64,000 nucleotides of DNA from Tabrizicola sp. Lineage in GTDB: Bacteria > Pseudomonadota > Alphaproteobacteria > Rhodobacterales > Rhodobacteraceae. The notes beneath the pieces were generated by a model. The model did no database searches. It was not told where the DNA came from and saw nothing but the letters and a program-made list of their open reading frames with translations. Location of the stretch: positions 186,001 to 250,000 of the forward strand of contig NZ_JAUCZH010000005.1 of the NCBI RefSeq assembly GCF_030373185.1, given 5' to 3'. Below, one piece after another: positions 35,734-44,636 of the stretch. Position 1 is the stretch's first letter; each line of letters begins with the position of its first letter. Made by a program: the position numbers and the translations under genes.

Positions 35734-36588
35734 TTGGCCCTGACCGACAACCAGCGCGGCGCGCTTTTCATGACGGCCTCGATGGCGGGTTTCGCGGTCG
35801 AGGATGTCTTCGTGAAGGCCGCTGCCCGCTCCATGCCGCTGGGGCAGGTGCTGCTTGTCATCGGGCTGGCCGGGGTTGTCACCTTCGCCACCATGGCCCG
35901 CCGCAAGGGCGAGGCCGTTCTGCCTGCGGCCTTCCTGTCCGGTCCCATGTTGATCCGGTCCGGCTTCGAGGTGGTGGGCCGGCTGTTCTACGGCCTTGCG
36001 ATCACCCTGACCGCGCTGTCCACGACCTCGGCACTCCTTCAGGCGACCCCGCTTGTCGTGGTTGCGGGCGCGGCGCTGGTCTTTGGCGAAAAGGTCGGCT
36101 TGCAGCGGTGGCTTGCGGTGCTGGTGGGCTTTGCGGGGGTCATGGTGATCCTGCGGCCGGGGGCGGATTTCGCCATGCTCTCGCTTCTGGCCGTGGTCGG
36201 TCTTCTCGGCTTTGCCGGGCGCGACCTTGCCACCCGCGCCGCGCCACGCGGACTGTCGAACCGCCAGCTTGGCTGCCTTGGCTTTGCGATGCTGGCGGTT
36301 GCCGGGGCCATCCTGCTGGCTGTCAGCGGGGGGGCGGTCCTGCCGGGGCCGGACGGAAGTCTCTATCTGGCCGGCGGCGCGGTCTTCGGCATGCTTGGCT
36401 ATCATTCCCTGACCTACGCGATGCGCACGGGCGAGGTCTCGGCAGTTACCCCGTTCCGGTATACCCGGCTGGTCTTTGCGATGATCCTTGCCATGGCGCT
36501 TTTCGGGGAACGCCCCGATGCCGCGACATGGGTCGGCGCGGGGCTGATCGTCGGGTCGGGGATCTTTGCCCTGACCCGGACGCGCTAG
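35734..36588 (+). CDS. EamA/DMT-family transporter
   Basis: 284 residues starting at TTG with a strong GAGGAGGAG site 3-12 bases upstream; the first in-frame ATG would lose the start of helix 1. About 10 membrane helices in two EamA repeats (MTASMAGFAVEDVFVKAA; GGAVFGMLGYHSLTYAMR). Its position after the racemase-family gene suggests it moves a related amino acid or its product, but the substrate is unknown. It ends convergently with a LysR gene. Confidence 0.85.
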   Translation: MALTDNQRGALFMTASMAGFAVEDVFVKAAARSMPLGQVLLVIGLAGVVTFATMARRKGEAVLPAAFLSGPMLIRSGFEVVGRLFYGLAITLTALSTTSALLQATPLVVVAGAALVFGEKVGLQRWLAVLVGFAGVMVILRPGADFAMLSLLAVVGLLGFAGRDLATRAAPRGLSNRQLGCLGFAMLAVAGAILLAVSGGAVLPGPDGSLYLAGGAVFGMLGYHSLTYAMRTGEVSAVTPFRYTRLVFAMILAMALFGERPDAATWVGAGLIVGSGIFALTRTR

Positions 36589-36615
36589 TCGGGCTGCGGC
36601 CGGTTGGTCCGCTGT

Positions 36616-37500
36616 TCAGCCGCAGGCCTTCCAGTCCTTCGCGGCGTTCTTCAGATGCGTCAGGAAAGCCTGAACCTTGCGGGTGCGATGCAGGTCTACA
36701 TGAGTGACGATCCGAAGCGGCGCCTCCCATTCGATGCGCGACGGCAGGATCTCGACCAGCCCGGGCGCGGCGGCGGCGCGAAAGGCCGACACGAAGCCGA
36801 TTCCGGCCCCCTGGCGCACGGCCTCTTCCAGCGCGGCCGGTTCGGTTGCCGCATAGGCGATCTGGTCGGCCTGGACGGTCGCCCGAAGCCAGCGGTAGAA
36901 CGGCGCCCGCGTGGTTTCGCTGTCCGAGCAGATAAAGCGATGCCCCTCGAACTCGGCCTCTGATGCCGGCTTGCCGAAGCGGTCGACATAGGATTGCGCC
37001 GCATAAAGCCCGGTCTTGATCCGCGCCAGCGGTTGAACCACGTTGTCGGGTTCCTCGGCCCCGCTTCCGGCCCGGATCGCGACATGCGCCTCGCCATAAT
37101 CCAGCCGGAACACCCGCATGTCGGTCAGGAACCGCACCCGCACCTCGGGCCATTGTTGCTGAAAGCTGACCATGACTGGCGTCAGAAGATCGGAAATCCC
37201 CGCGATCGAGGTGACGACCAACTCGCCCGAGACGGTTTCGCCATGGCCCTTGATCCGGCTGGCAAGGTGGGCGAACTGCTCTTCGGTGGTTTGCGCCACG
37301 GCCAGAAGGTCGCGGCCCGCTTCGGTCGCGGTGTAGCCCCGGGCATGGCGCTGGAATAGCTTTGTTCCCAAACGCTTTTCCAGCGCGTCGATATGGCGGA
37401 TCACCGTCGCGTGGTGCACGCCCAGAACCTCGGCTGCGCCTGAAACGGTTCCCATGCGGGCCACCTGATAGGCGGTGCGGATCTCGTCCCAGTTCTCCAT
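36616..37500 (-). CDS. LysR-family transcriptional regulator
   Basis: 294 residues from the ATG at 37500, which has GGAGG upstream. The N-terminal helix-turn-helix (WDEIRTAYQVARMGTVSGAAEVLGVHHATVIRHIDALE) is followed by an effector domain of the periplasmic-binding-protein type. The more usual LysR helix sequence SQPAVS is replaced by HHATVIRH, placing it in a less common subgroup. It is convergent with the EamA gene, and 241 bases separate it from the next plus-strand gene. Confidence 0.88.
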   Translation of the reverse strand: MENWDEIRTAYQVARMGTVSGAAEVLGVHHATVIRHIDALEKRLGTKLFQRHARGYTATEAGRDLLAVAQTTEEQFAHLASRIKGHGETVSGELVVTSIAGISDLLTPVMVSFQQQWPEVRVRFLTDMRVFRLDYGEAHVAIRAGSGAEEPDNVVQPLARIKTGLYAAQSYVDRFGKPASEAEFEGHRFICSDSETTRAPFYRWLRATVQADQIAYAATEPAALEEAVRQGAGIGFVSAFRAAAAPGLVEILPSRIEWEAPLRIVTHVDLHRTRKVQAFLTHLKNAAKDWKACG

Positions 37501-37741
37501 GTCGCCTCCATTGTATGCACCCTGAAGAAACTGCATCACGGTCGGCAGCGCAAGGCGGCACTGGACCACCAGATTGCGTCAGAGGGGCGCGGTGCTTTCG
37601 GACGGACGCCCGGTCGTGTGACGGTTCGGTCCCTACCACCGTCGATCCGAACCTGATTTCGGCCGGATCGCTTTGCCGCAAGGGACGTGTATAACTGCAA
37701 CGAGGCCAGCTTCGGACTATTGCCCAAGGATGCGATTGCGC

Positions 37742-39397
37742 ATGAAGACCATCGTTCTGACAGGCATCGTGTCGTGCTGCACGATCTTGCTGCTCGTTGC
37801 AGTCGGTTTGCCACCAAGCAATAGCGGCTCCTTCAACCACGCTTGGACAATCCAGTATTCCGAAGCGCTTTCCTGGACGGAACCCTTTCCCAGAAACCTG
37901 CCCGGGCTGTGGGCTGGCTTCGGTGGCCACGATTTCTTCTTCTATGCGCCCTTGCCGTTCTGGTTCGTCGCGGTCTTCGTCGATCCGCTCTGCCCAAGGT
38001 GTGGGTCAACCACGGAATTTGCCGTGGGATCATCGATCCTTCTCGTCGCTTCCGGCTTTGCCATGTTCGCCTTCTTGCGACGTTTCTTCGATAGTCGACC
38101 TGCGGCTTTCGGTGCGACCTTTTACGTCCTGATGCCATACCATCTTCTGCTGGACTGGTTCTTGAGGCAGGCAGCAGGAGAGTTCGCGGCTTACGCATTC
38201 ATCCCACTGGTAGCTCTGGGAATTGACCAGATTCGAAAAGGCGAACGCGGCACCGCGGCCCTGACCCTTGGCGTCGCGGGTACAGCGCTTAGCCACCTTC
38301 CGACGACACTTCTTGCGGCCCACGTCTTCGGACTGCTCGTCCTTGTGCTGGTGGCGCGGGCGGACGGTGGCTGGATTGGCAAGCTTCGGCTTCTGGCAGG
38401 GTTCGCCTGGCCGGCGATGCTTGGATTGGCGCTGGCCAGCTTCTACTGGCTTCCGGCCGTGGTGCTTCTGGACACCGTGTCGCCGCACGTGCTGTTCGAC
38501 CCGTATTTCGAAGCCTGGCGCTGGCTTTATGCTTACGGCGCAGAGACACCGAACGAGCATTTCGCCCTTACCGTTTCCATAGCCTTTCTCGCGTGCGCTC
38601 CTCTGGTTCTCGGATCTTCCCTGTTTGCACGCGGCCCGCTCCTGGTGTGGATACTTGTTCCCACCACGCTCGCCCTGTTTCTGAACACCGCACCAAGCGA
38701 GCCGATCTGGCGCAACTGGATCATTTCAAAGGCGCAGTTCCCGTGGCGGATGATGATCTTCGTGGATTTTGCCGCTGGCATCTCGGCTGCCGTTCTATTG
38801 AATAGCGCGGCCAGCAGAGTGGGCCGGTTCGTCCTGTCGGCGGCCCTGATCGCGGCGGTCTTGCCCACGGCTTATCTGACCAAACAGGTCAAGCTTTCCA
38901 TGGATCAAGCCTTGCCAGAGACACAGTACCATGACGGGTTCGCCGCCATCGAATACCTGAGCCCCGAGATGAACGAGGCCTTGCGCCGCCGTCTGGACCT
39001 GCCCGAGCTTGACCATTTCGACCAAGGGGCCGTGGCCAGAAGCATCGCGGACATGGCAACGGAATTCGCGCGTACCCATCCAGAGGTAAACATCCTGAGG
39101 ACCGGGACCAGATCACTGACGGCTGTCGGGCCTCGGGATGCCAAGGTCATGCCGCTTCCCGTCCAGTACTGGTCGCTCTGGACCGCTTCGAATTCCTCTG
39201 GAACCGCACTTGAAACCCGGCCCAATCCGGTTTTCGGCACGCTTGACATCATCGCACCGGCAGGAGGTTTTGATCGGGAGCCGGTACACGTCTCGCTCAG
39301 GTATCGTCCAAGCGAAGTGATTGGAGCTGTGGTTTCGGTCCTCGCCATGCTCGTCCTGTTGGCGACCTCGATCCGGGCTAGACGCCGGAAGCACTGA
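37742..39397 (+). CDS. Large polytopic membrane protein, PTPS-related-like
   Basis: 551 residues from the ATG at 37742 (AAGGA about 10 bases before); an ATG at 37730 is also in frame. About 10-11 membrane helices occupy residues 1-395, followed by a soluble extracytoplasmic-looking domain (about 395-520) and one last helix. The N-terminal loop (NHAWTIQYSEALSWTEPFPRNLPGLW, with GFGGHDFFFYAPLPFW) resembles polytopic proteins that Pfam calls 6-pyruvoyl-tetrahydropterin synthase-related, some likened to GT-C glycosyltransferases; this link is uncertain. The gene stands alone with gaps of over 200 bases on both sides. Confidence 0.65.
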   Translation: MKTIVLTGIVSCCTILLLVAVGLPPSNSGSFNHAWTIQYSEALSWTEPFPRNLPGLWAGFGGHDFFFYAPLPFWFVAVFVDPLCPRCGSTTEFAVGSSILLVASGFAMFAFLRRFFDSRPAAFGATFYVLMPYHLLLDWFLRQAAGEFAAYAFIPLVALGIDQIRKGERGTAALTLGVAGTALSHLPTTLLAAHVFGLLVLVLVARADGGWIGKLRLLAGFAWPAMLGLALASFYWLPAVVLLDTVSPHVLFDPYFEAWRWLYAYGAETPNEHFALTVSIAFLACAPLVLGSSLFARGPLLVWILVPTTLALFLNTAPSEPIWRNWIISKAQFPWRMMIFVDFAAGISAAVLLNSAASRVGRFVLSAALIAAVLPTAYLTKQVKLSMDQALPETQYHDGFAAIEYLSPEMNEALRRRLDLPELDHFDQGAVARSIADMATEFARTHPEVNILRTGTRSLTAVGPRDAKVMPLPVQYWSLWTASNSSGTALETRPNPVFGTLDIIAPAGGFDREPVHVSLRYRPSEVIGAVVSVLAMLVLLATSIRARRRKH

Positions 39398-39618
39398 CGA
39401 CGGCAAACGGTCGGGGCAAGGTGAATTGCCGGCGTCATTGACTCTCCTGCCCGATCAGCGTATCCGCCCCGCAATTCCCCGGAGGCATCTGCTTCCGGTC
39501 CCTTGGGCATTTCCCGGGATCGCCATCCGTCAGCGCGTTGCGCCCACGGGTGCTGTCCGGCTTTGCATCAAGGCTCCGCGCCCCCATATGGGGGCAACCG
39601 AAACGAAAGGGTGACGCG

Positions 39619-41127
39619 ATGTTCGAAAGCCTGTCAGAACGCCTTGGTGGCGTGTTCGACCGTCTCACCAAGGCCGGCGCGCTGTCTGAGGCTGACGTCA
39701 TCACCGCGCTGCGCGAAGTGCGCGTGGCATTGCTGGAGGCGGACGTTTCGCTGCCAGTCGCGCGTGATTTCATCAAGCGGGTGCAGGACAAGGCCACCGG
39801 CGCCGCCGTCACCAAGTCGATCACCCCCGGCCAGATGGTCGTCAAGATCGTCCATGACGAGTTGATCCGCGTGCTTGCTGGTGACGGCGACCCCGAAGCG
39901 CTGAAGATCGACAATCCGCCCGCGACGATCCTGATGGTGGGTCTGCAAGGGTCGGGCAAGACCACGACGACCGCAAAGCTGGCCAAGCGGCTGAAGGAAC
40001 GCAACGGCAAGAAGGTTCTTCTGGCCTCCTTGGACACCAACCGCCCCGCCGCGATGGAGCAGTTGGCGATCCTTGGCACCCAGATCGGTGTTGACAGCCT
40101 GCCCATCGTCAAGGGCGAAACCGCGGTTCAGATCGCAAAGCGCGCCAAGACCCAGGCCAGCCTTGGCGGCTATGACGTGGTGTTCCTTGATACCGCCGGC
40201 CGTCTGCACATCGACGAAGTGCTCATGGACGAGATTCAATCCGTCCGTGACATCGCCCAGCCGCGTGAGACGCTTCTGGTGGTCGATGGCCTGACCGGGC
40301 AGGACGCCGTCAACGTTGCCACCGAGTTTGACGGCAAGGTCGGCATTTCCGGCGTCGTCCTGACCCGGATGGACGGCGACGGTCGCGGCGGTGCCGCTCT
40401 TTCCATGCGCGCCGTCACCGGCAAGCCGATCCGCTTTGTCGGCCTTGGCGAAAAGATGGACGCGCTGGAAACCTTCGAGGCTGAACGCGTCGCGGGCCGC
40501 ATCCTTGGCATGGGTGACATCGTTGCCCTTGTCGAAAAGGCGCAGGAAACCTTCGAGGCCGAACAGGCCGAACGCATGGCCAAGCGCTTTGCCAAGGGTC
40601 TGTTCAACATGAACGACCTGAAGATGCAGCTGGAACAGATGATCAAGATGGGCGGCATGCAAGGCCTGATGGGCATGATGCCCGGCATGGGCAAGATGCA
40701 GGCCCAGGCCGCCGAGGCAGGGCTGAACGACAAGATGCTGTCGCGCCAGATTGCCCTGATCAACTCCATGACCAAGAAGGAACGCGCGAATCCCGATCTT
40801 CTGGCCGCCTCTCGCAAGAAGCGTATCGCTGCCGGTGCGGGGCTTGATGTGTCTGACCTCAACCGTCTGCTGAAACAGCACAAGCAGATGGCGGACATGA
40901 TGAAGAAGATGGGCAAGGGCGGCATGATGAAACAGGCGCTCAAGTCGATGATGGGCAAGGGCGGCATGCCCGACCCGTCGAAGATGACGCCCGAACAGCT
41001 GGCCGAAGCCGCCAAGGGCATGCAGCAAGGCATGGGCGGCATGGGCGGCCTGCCCCCCGGCATGGGTGGCATGCCGCGCGGGATGACCCTGCCCGCGGGG
41101 CTTTCCGGGCTGATGCGGAAGAAGTGA
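39619..41127 (+). CDS. ffh: Signal recognition particle protein
   Basis: 502 residues from the ATG at 39619. N domain (1-90), G domain with the P-loop GLQGSGKTTTTAKLAK (about 107-122), DTAGRLHIDE and TRMDGDGRGGAAL, then a Met-rich M domain (about 300-445). It binds signal sequences and 4.5S RNA and targets membrane proteins. The C-terminal tail (about 455-502) is a Gly/Met/Pro-rich repeat region (GGMGGLPPGMGGMP) typical of alphaproteobacteria. A GNAT gene follows with overlapping TGATG. No 4.5S RNA was recognised nearby. Confidence 0.96.
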   Translation: MFESLSERLGGVFDRLTKAGALSEADVITALREVRVALLEADVSLPVARDFIKRVQDKATGAAVTKSITPGQMVVKIVHDELIRVLAGDGDPEALKIDNPPATILMVGLQGSGKTTTTAKLAKRLKERNGKKVLLASLDTNRPAAMEQLAILGTQIGVDSLPIVKGETAVQIAKRAKTQASLGGYDVVFLDTAGRLHIDEVLMDEIQSVRDIAQPRETLLVVDGLTGQDAVNVATEFDGKVGISGVVLTRMDGDGRGGAALSMRAVTGKPIRFVGLGEKMDALETFEAERVAGRILGMGDIVALVEKAQETFEAEQAERMAKRFAKGLFNMNDLKMQLEQMIKMGGMQGLMGMMPGMGKMQAQAAEAGLNDKMLSRQIALINSMTKKERANPDLLAASRKKRIAAGAGLDVSDLNRLLKQHKQMADMMKKMGKGGMMKQALKSMMGKGGMPDPSKMTPEQLAEAAKGMQQGMGGMGGLPPGMGGMPRGMTLPAGLSGLMRKK

Positions 41128-41663
41128 TGCAGCCCGTTGCGCGCCAGATTGCAGATGCCGTTCCGGTCCTGGAGACCGGGCGTCTGCACCTGCGTGCGCC
41201 CCGGCTGTCCGACTTTGACGCATGGGCAGATTTCTTTGCCTCTCCTCGTTCGGTCCACGAAGGCGGTCCGAAAGACCGGGTTGCCGCCTGGCAGCATTGG
41301 GCCGCCGACGTCGCGCTGTGGACGCTGAAGGGCTACGGGCCTTTTGGCGTCGATGACCGCACGACGGGGAACTATCTGGGCGAGGTCGGCCTTTACCACG
41401 GCGAAGGCTACCCCGCTCCCGAGCTTGGCTGGTTCGTTGTGCCGGCTGCCGAAGGCAAGGGCGTTGCGGCCGAGGCTGCCGCCACCGTGCTGGACTGGGT
41501 GTCCGCCACCTTCGACTGGCCCCACATCACCAATATCATCGAGCCCGCCAACACCCGGTCCATCGCGCTTGGCCTTCGGCTTGGCGGGGTGATCGATCCC
41601 ACGCTTCCCGGCATCGACCCCGGCGACGTAGTGATCCGCCATGATCTGCGGAGGCTGGCATGA
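41127..41663 (+). CDS. GNAT acetyltransferase 1 of 4 (RimJ/RimL-like)
   Basis: 178 residues. Pattern: LETGRLHLRAPRLSDFDAWADF, then YLGEVGLYHGEGYPAPELGWFVVPAAEGKGVAAEAAATVLDWV, the acetyl-CoA loop, then the last helix around NTRSIALGLRLGG. It overlaps the ffh stop (TGATG) and the next GNAT by 4 bases. A GTG immediately before the ATG is also in frame. The acceptor is unknown; RimJ/RimL relatives acetylate ribosomal protein N-termini, which would suit the ribosomal neighbourhood, but this is inference. Confidence 0.85.
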   Translation: MQPVARQIADAVPVLETGRLHLRAPRLSDFDAWADFFASPRSVHEGGPKDRVAAWQHWAADVALWTLKGYGPFGVDDRTTGNYLGEVGLYHGEGYPAPELGWFVVPAAEGKGVAAEAAATVLDWVSATFDWPHITNIIEPANTRSIALGLRLGGVIDPTLPGIDPGDVVIRHDLRRLA

Positions 41664-42187
41664 CCTACGCCTTCCCGCTGCCGATCCCGACCCTGACGAC
41701 CGACCGCCTGATCCTGCGCCCCCCGCATGAGGCGGACTTTACCGCCATGCTGGCCTTCAACGACAGCCCCCGCGCGGGCTTTGTCGGTGGTGGCGGCCCC
41801 CGGCAGCAGGTCTGGCGCGGGCTTCTGGCCAATATCGGCCACTGGGCGCTGCGCGGCTACGGGTTCTTCTCGGTCGATAGCAGGGACGGCGACTTCATCG
41901 GTCGCGTCGGCGTGATCTATCACGACGGCTGGGACGAACCGGAACTCGCCTGGCACCTCTATGATGGGTTCGAGGGTCGCGGTTTCGCCCATGAGGCCGC
42001 CCTTGCCGCCCGCGCCGACTATCACGCACGCATCTCGGCCCAGGCGCCGATCAGCTACATCGACGTGACGAACGCCCGGTCCGAGGCGCTGGTTCAGCAG
42101 CTTGGTGCCAGCCGGGAACAGACGCTGACCGATGACAGGGGTACTTATCACATCTACCGCCATCCGGCACCGGAGGCGGCAGCATGA
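41660..42187 (+). CDS. GNAT acetyltransferase 2 of 4
   Basis: 175 residues of the same RimJ/RimL-like type as its neighbours (LTTDRLILRPPHEADFTAML; WDEPELAWHLYDGFEGRGFAHEAALAA; SYIDVTNARSEALVQQLGA). The acetyl-CoA loop reads EGRGFAHEA. It overlaps the gene before and after by 4 bases each (ATGA), so the array is translated as a coupled set. The substrate is unknown. Confidence 0.85.
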   Translation: MTYAFPLPIPTLTTDRLILRPPHEADFTAMLAFNDSPRAGFVGGGGPRQQVWRGLLANIGHWALRGYGFFSVDSRDGDFIGRVGVIYHDGWDEPELAWHLYDGFEGRGFAHEAALAARADYHARISAQAPISYIDVTNARSEALVQQLGASREQTLTDDRGTYHIYRHPAPEAAA

Positions 42188-42678
42188 TCGACACCGCCCG
42201 CCTGACCCTGCGCCGCCCTCAGGATAGCGACTGGCCGGCCTACCGCGCCTATCGCCTGTCGGCCCGCTCGACCTCGACCTCGCCCATGGCCGAAGGCGAA
42301 GCCTGGACCCATTTTGCGGCCTTCTTCGGCCATTGGGTCTTGCGCGGCTTCGGTCGCCTTGTTGCCACCCTGCAAGGCCGCGCCATTGGCCATTTCGGCC
42401 CCTTCTTCCCCGAAGGCCATCCCGAACACGAACTGACCTGGACGCTGTGGGATCCCGCGCTGGAAGGGCAGGGCTATGCCTTCGAGGCGGCAAAGGCCGC
42501 CCGCGACCATGCCTTTTCCGCGCTCGGCTGGGCCACTGCGGTCAGCTACATCGACCCCGCCAACCTGCGCTCGCAAGCCCTTGCGGCCCGGCTGGGCGCG
42601 GTGCGCGACCGGGCCGCGCCGAACCCCTACGGCGACGACACGCAGGTCTGGCGCCATGTGCGCGGGGCGATCGCATGA
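42184..42678 (+). CDS. GNAT acetyltransferase 3 of 4
   Basis: 164 residues, the shortest of the four. The pattern is DTARLTLRRPQDSDWPAYRAY, EHELTWTLWDPALEGQGYAFEAAKAAR and SYIDPANLRSQALAARLGA. EGQGYAFEA replaces the usual R/Q-x-x-G-x-G/A loop residues but retains the fold. It overlaps both neighbours by 4 bases. Confidence 0.84.
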   Translation: MIDTARLTLRRPQDSDWPAYRAYRLSARSTSTSPMAEGEAWTHFAAFFGHWVLRGFGRLVATLQGRAIGHFGPFFPEGHPEHELTWTLWDPALEGQGYAFEAAKAARDHAFSALGWATAVSYIDPANLRSQALAARLGAVRDRAAPNPYGDDTQVWRHVRGAIA

Positions 42679-43295
42679 TCCGCGCCTGGGAAAACCCCTC
42701 CACCGGCCCCGCCGCCGCCTTCGCCGCGTCCCTGCGCGCCGCGCTGCCCAAGCTGCGGACCGACCGCTGCATCCTGCGCGCGCCCGTGCTGGAAGATGCG
42801 CCCTTCTGGATCGCCATCATGGTGCCGGACACCGAGGGCCACCTTGGCGGCCCCCATACCGAGGATGAGGCCTATACCGAATTCGCGGCCACCTGCGGGC
42901 TGTGGCTTCTGCGCGGGCATGGGCTTTGGACCGTGACCGATCACGCTGGACAGGTTCTGGGCTTCGTCCCGCTTGGCTTCGAGCCCGGCGACCAGGCGCC
43001 CGAACTTGGCTGGATGTTCCTGCCCGAAGCGCGCGGCAAGGGCTACGCGCTTGAGGCCGCCACCGCCGCCCGCGCCCATGCGCTTGACACGCTCGCCCTG
43101 CCGGAACTGGTCAGCTACATCGACCCGACGAACGCGCCCTCGATCCGGGTGGCGGAACGGCTTGGCGCGGTTCGCGCGGGCGATTTTGACGGCGCCCAGG
43201 TCTGGGCGCACCGGGCCGTTGCGCAACATCGCGTCTCTACGCGCGTAGAGACGGATGGAAGACGTGGGCAAGACACCATGAAGACGATGGAATAG
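42675..43295 (+). CDS. GNAT acetyltransferase 4 of 4
   Basis: 206 residues. The first ~22 residues before LRTDRCILRAPVLEDAPFW extend beyond the other three copies. The core is APELGWMFLPEARGKGYALEAATAA and SYIDPTNAPSIRVAERLGA. The last ~25 residues are basic and are not part of the fold. It is followed by the chorismate mutase gene after 8 bases. The substrate is unknown. Confidence 0.84.
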   Translation: MIRAWENPSTGPAAAFAASLRAALPKLRTDRCILRAPVLEDAPFWIAIMVPDTEGHLGGPHTEDEAYTEFAATCGLWLLRGHGLWTVTDHAGQVLGFVPLGFEPGDQAPELGWMFLPEARGKGYALEAATAARAHALDTLALPELVSYIDPTNAPSIRVAERLGAVRAGDFDGAQVWAHRAVAQHRVSTRVETDGRRGQDTMKTME

Positions 43296-43303
43296 GGGGC
43301 CTG

Positions 43304-43597
43304 ATGGACGCCGCAACCAAAGCTGCCGCGCTGCTCAAGGAACACCGCGAGTCGATCGACCGGCTCGACGCGATCCTCGTCTACACGCTTGCCGAACGCT
43401 TCAAGCAGACGCAGGCGGTGGGGCGGCTCAAGGCCGAACATGACCTGCCGCCGTCAGACCCCGACCGCGAGGCCCGGCAGATGGCGCGGCTGGACCAACT
43501 GGCGCAAGAGGCCAACCTTGACCCCGGCCTTGCCAAGAAATTCCTGACCTTCATCATCAGTGAAGTCATCAGGCATCACGAGAAACTGCAAAAATAA
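43304..43597 (+). CDS. Chorismate mutase, AroQ class
   Basis: 97 residues, all helical, beginning with the AroQ helix-1 pattern ([49 protein letters not shown]). The Arg and Lys residues around R15, R32-type K34 and R42-type K43 would contact chorismate. It converts chorismate to prephenate for phenylalanine and tyrosine. No fused prephenate dehydratase domain is present. Its place between the GNATs and rpsP is usual for Rhodobacterales. Confidence 0.9.
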   Translation: MDAATKAAALLKEHRESIDRLDAILVYTLAERFKQTQAVGRLKAEHDLPPSDPDREARQMARLDQLAQEANLDPGLAKKFLTFIISEVIRHHEKLQK

Positions 43598-43638
43598 CCG
43601 GGGCTTGCCCGGTTTCAACCAAACCAAGGAGACTACCG

Positions 43639-43992
43639 ATGTCCATGAAAATCCGTCTGGCCCGTGGCGGCTCGAAAAAGCGTCCGTTCTATTCGATCGT
43701 TGCCACCGACAGCCGCATGCCGCGTGATGGCCGCTTTCTGGAAAAGCTTGGCACCTATAACCCGCTTCTGGCCAAGGACGATGAAAAGCGCGTCGTCATG
43801 AACCTTGAGCGCGTGCAGTACTGGCTTGGCCAGGGCGCGCAGCCCACCGACCGGATCGCCCGCATGCTGGAAGCCGCCGGCGCCCGCCCGAAAACCGCCC
43901 GCGCCAACCTGAAGTCCGGCACCCCCGGCAAGGCAATGGCCGAGCGTGCCGCCAAGAAAGCCGCCCGCGCCGCCGAGCCGGCAGCCGAATAA
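43639..43992 (+). CDS. rpsP: 30S ribosomal protein S16
   Basis: 117 residues. [43 protein letters not shown] is the S16 signature. The C-terminus beyond the ~80-residue core is an Ala/Lys-rich tail typical of alphaproteobacteria. AAGGAGAC lies before the ATG. It is the first ribosomal gene of the rpsP-rimM-trmD-rplS group, here interrupted by a nitroreductase-fold gene. Confidence 0.97.
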   Translation: MSMKIRLARGGSKKRPFYSIVATDSRMPRDGRFLEKLGTYNPLLAKDDEKRVVMNLERVQYWLGQGAQPTDRIARMLEAAGARPKTARANLKSGTPGKAMAERAAKKAARAAEPAAE

Positions 43993-44003
43993 TCGCGCCT
44001 GCA

Positions 44004-44636
44004 ATGGTGGATCGTTTTGGTCCGGCCTTCCGGTCGGACCTGATCGAATTGATGCGCTGGCGGCGCGACGTGCGCCGGTTCCGCACCGATCCTGTCGAGG
44101 CGGCGGTCATTGACCGCTGCCTCGTTGCCTTTTGCCTTGCCCCGTCTGTCGGGTTGAGCGAGCCTTGGCGGATCATCCGCGTGGAAACAGCGAACGCGCG
44201 CGGTCTTTGCCTGACCAATTTTCGCACTGCCAACGCGGCTGCCCTTGCCGGTTACGACGGCGACCGTGCGAAGATCTATGCCGATCTGAAACTGTCGGGC
44301 ATGACCGATGCCCCTGTTCAGCTTGCGGTTTTCTGTGATGAGGCCGGGCCAAAGGGTGCAGGTCTTGGCGCGGCCACCATGCCGGAAACCCGCGCCTATT
44401 CTGTTGTGGGGGCGATCACCCATCTCTGGCTTGCCGCGCGGGCCGAGGGGTTGGGTGTGGGCTGGGTGTCGATCCTTGATCCCGATCTGCTTGCACACGA
44501 CCTTGACGTCCCGCAAGACTGGCGGCTGATCGGCTATCTCTGCATCGGCTGGCCCGAGGCCGAAAGTCTGGTGCCAGAGTTGGAAACCGCCGGTTGGGAA
44601 ACCCGATCGGCAAACTTGTGGATGGAGAGGCGCTGA
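44004..44636 (+). CDS. bluB: BluB-like nitroreductase (5,6-dimethylbenzimidazole synthase)
   Basis: 210 residues of the nitroreductase fold without the dimer extensions of NAD(P)H reductases. It matches BluB: RRDVRRFRTDPVE near the start, FCLAPSVGLSEPWRIIRV, and AEGLGVGWVSIL near the end. BluB fragments FMNH2 with oxygen to make the lower ligand of cobalamin. It starts 11 bases after rpsP and its stop overlaps the rimM start (TGATG), so it sits inside the ribosomal operon. No cobalamin synthesis gene is adjacent. Confidence 0.75.
   Translation: MVDRFGPAFRSDLIELMRWRRDVRRFRTDPVEAAVIDRCLVAFCLAPSVGLSEPWRIIRVETANARGLCLTNFRTANAAALAGYDGDRAKIYADLKLSGMTDAPVQLAVFCDEAGPKGAGLGAATMPETRAYSVVGAITHLWLAARAEGLGVGWVSILDPDLLAHDLDVPQDWRLIGYLCIGWPEAESLVPELETAGWETRSANLWMERR

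Noticed and set aside
36616-37500. LysR gene as regulator of the racemase-family and EamA genes
   Set aside because: The LysR gene is convergent with them, so there is no shared promoter region to support control.
39398-39618. Search for 4.5S RNA in the gap upstream of ffh
   Set aside because: No GGUCAGGUCCGGAAGGAAGCAG-type core could be found; only a short CCCCATATGGGG hairpin is present.
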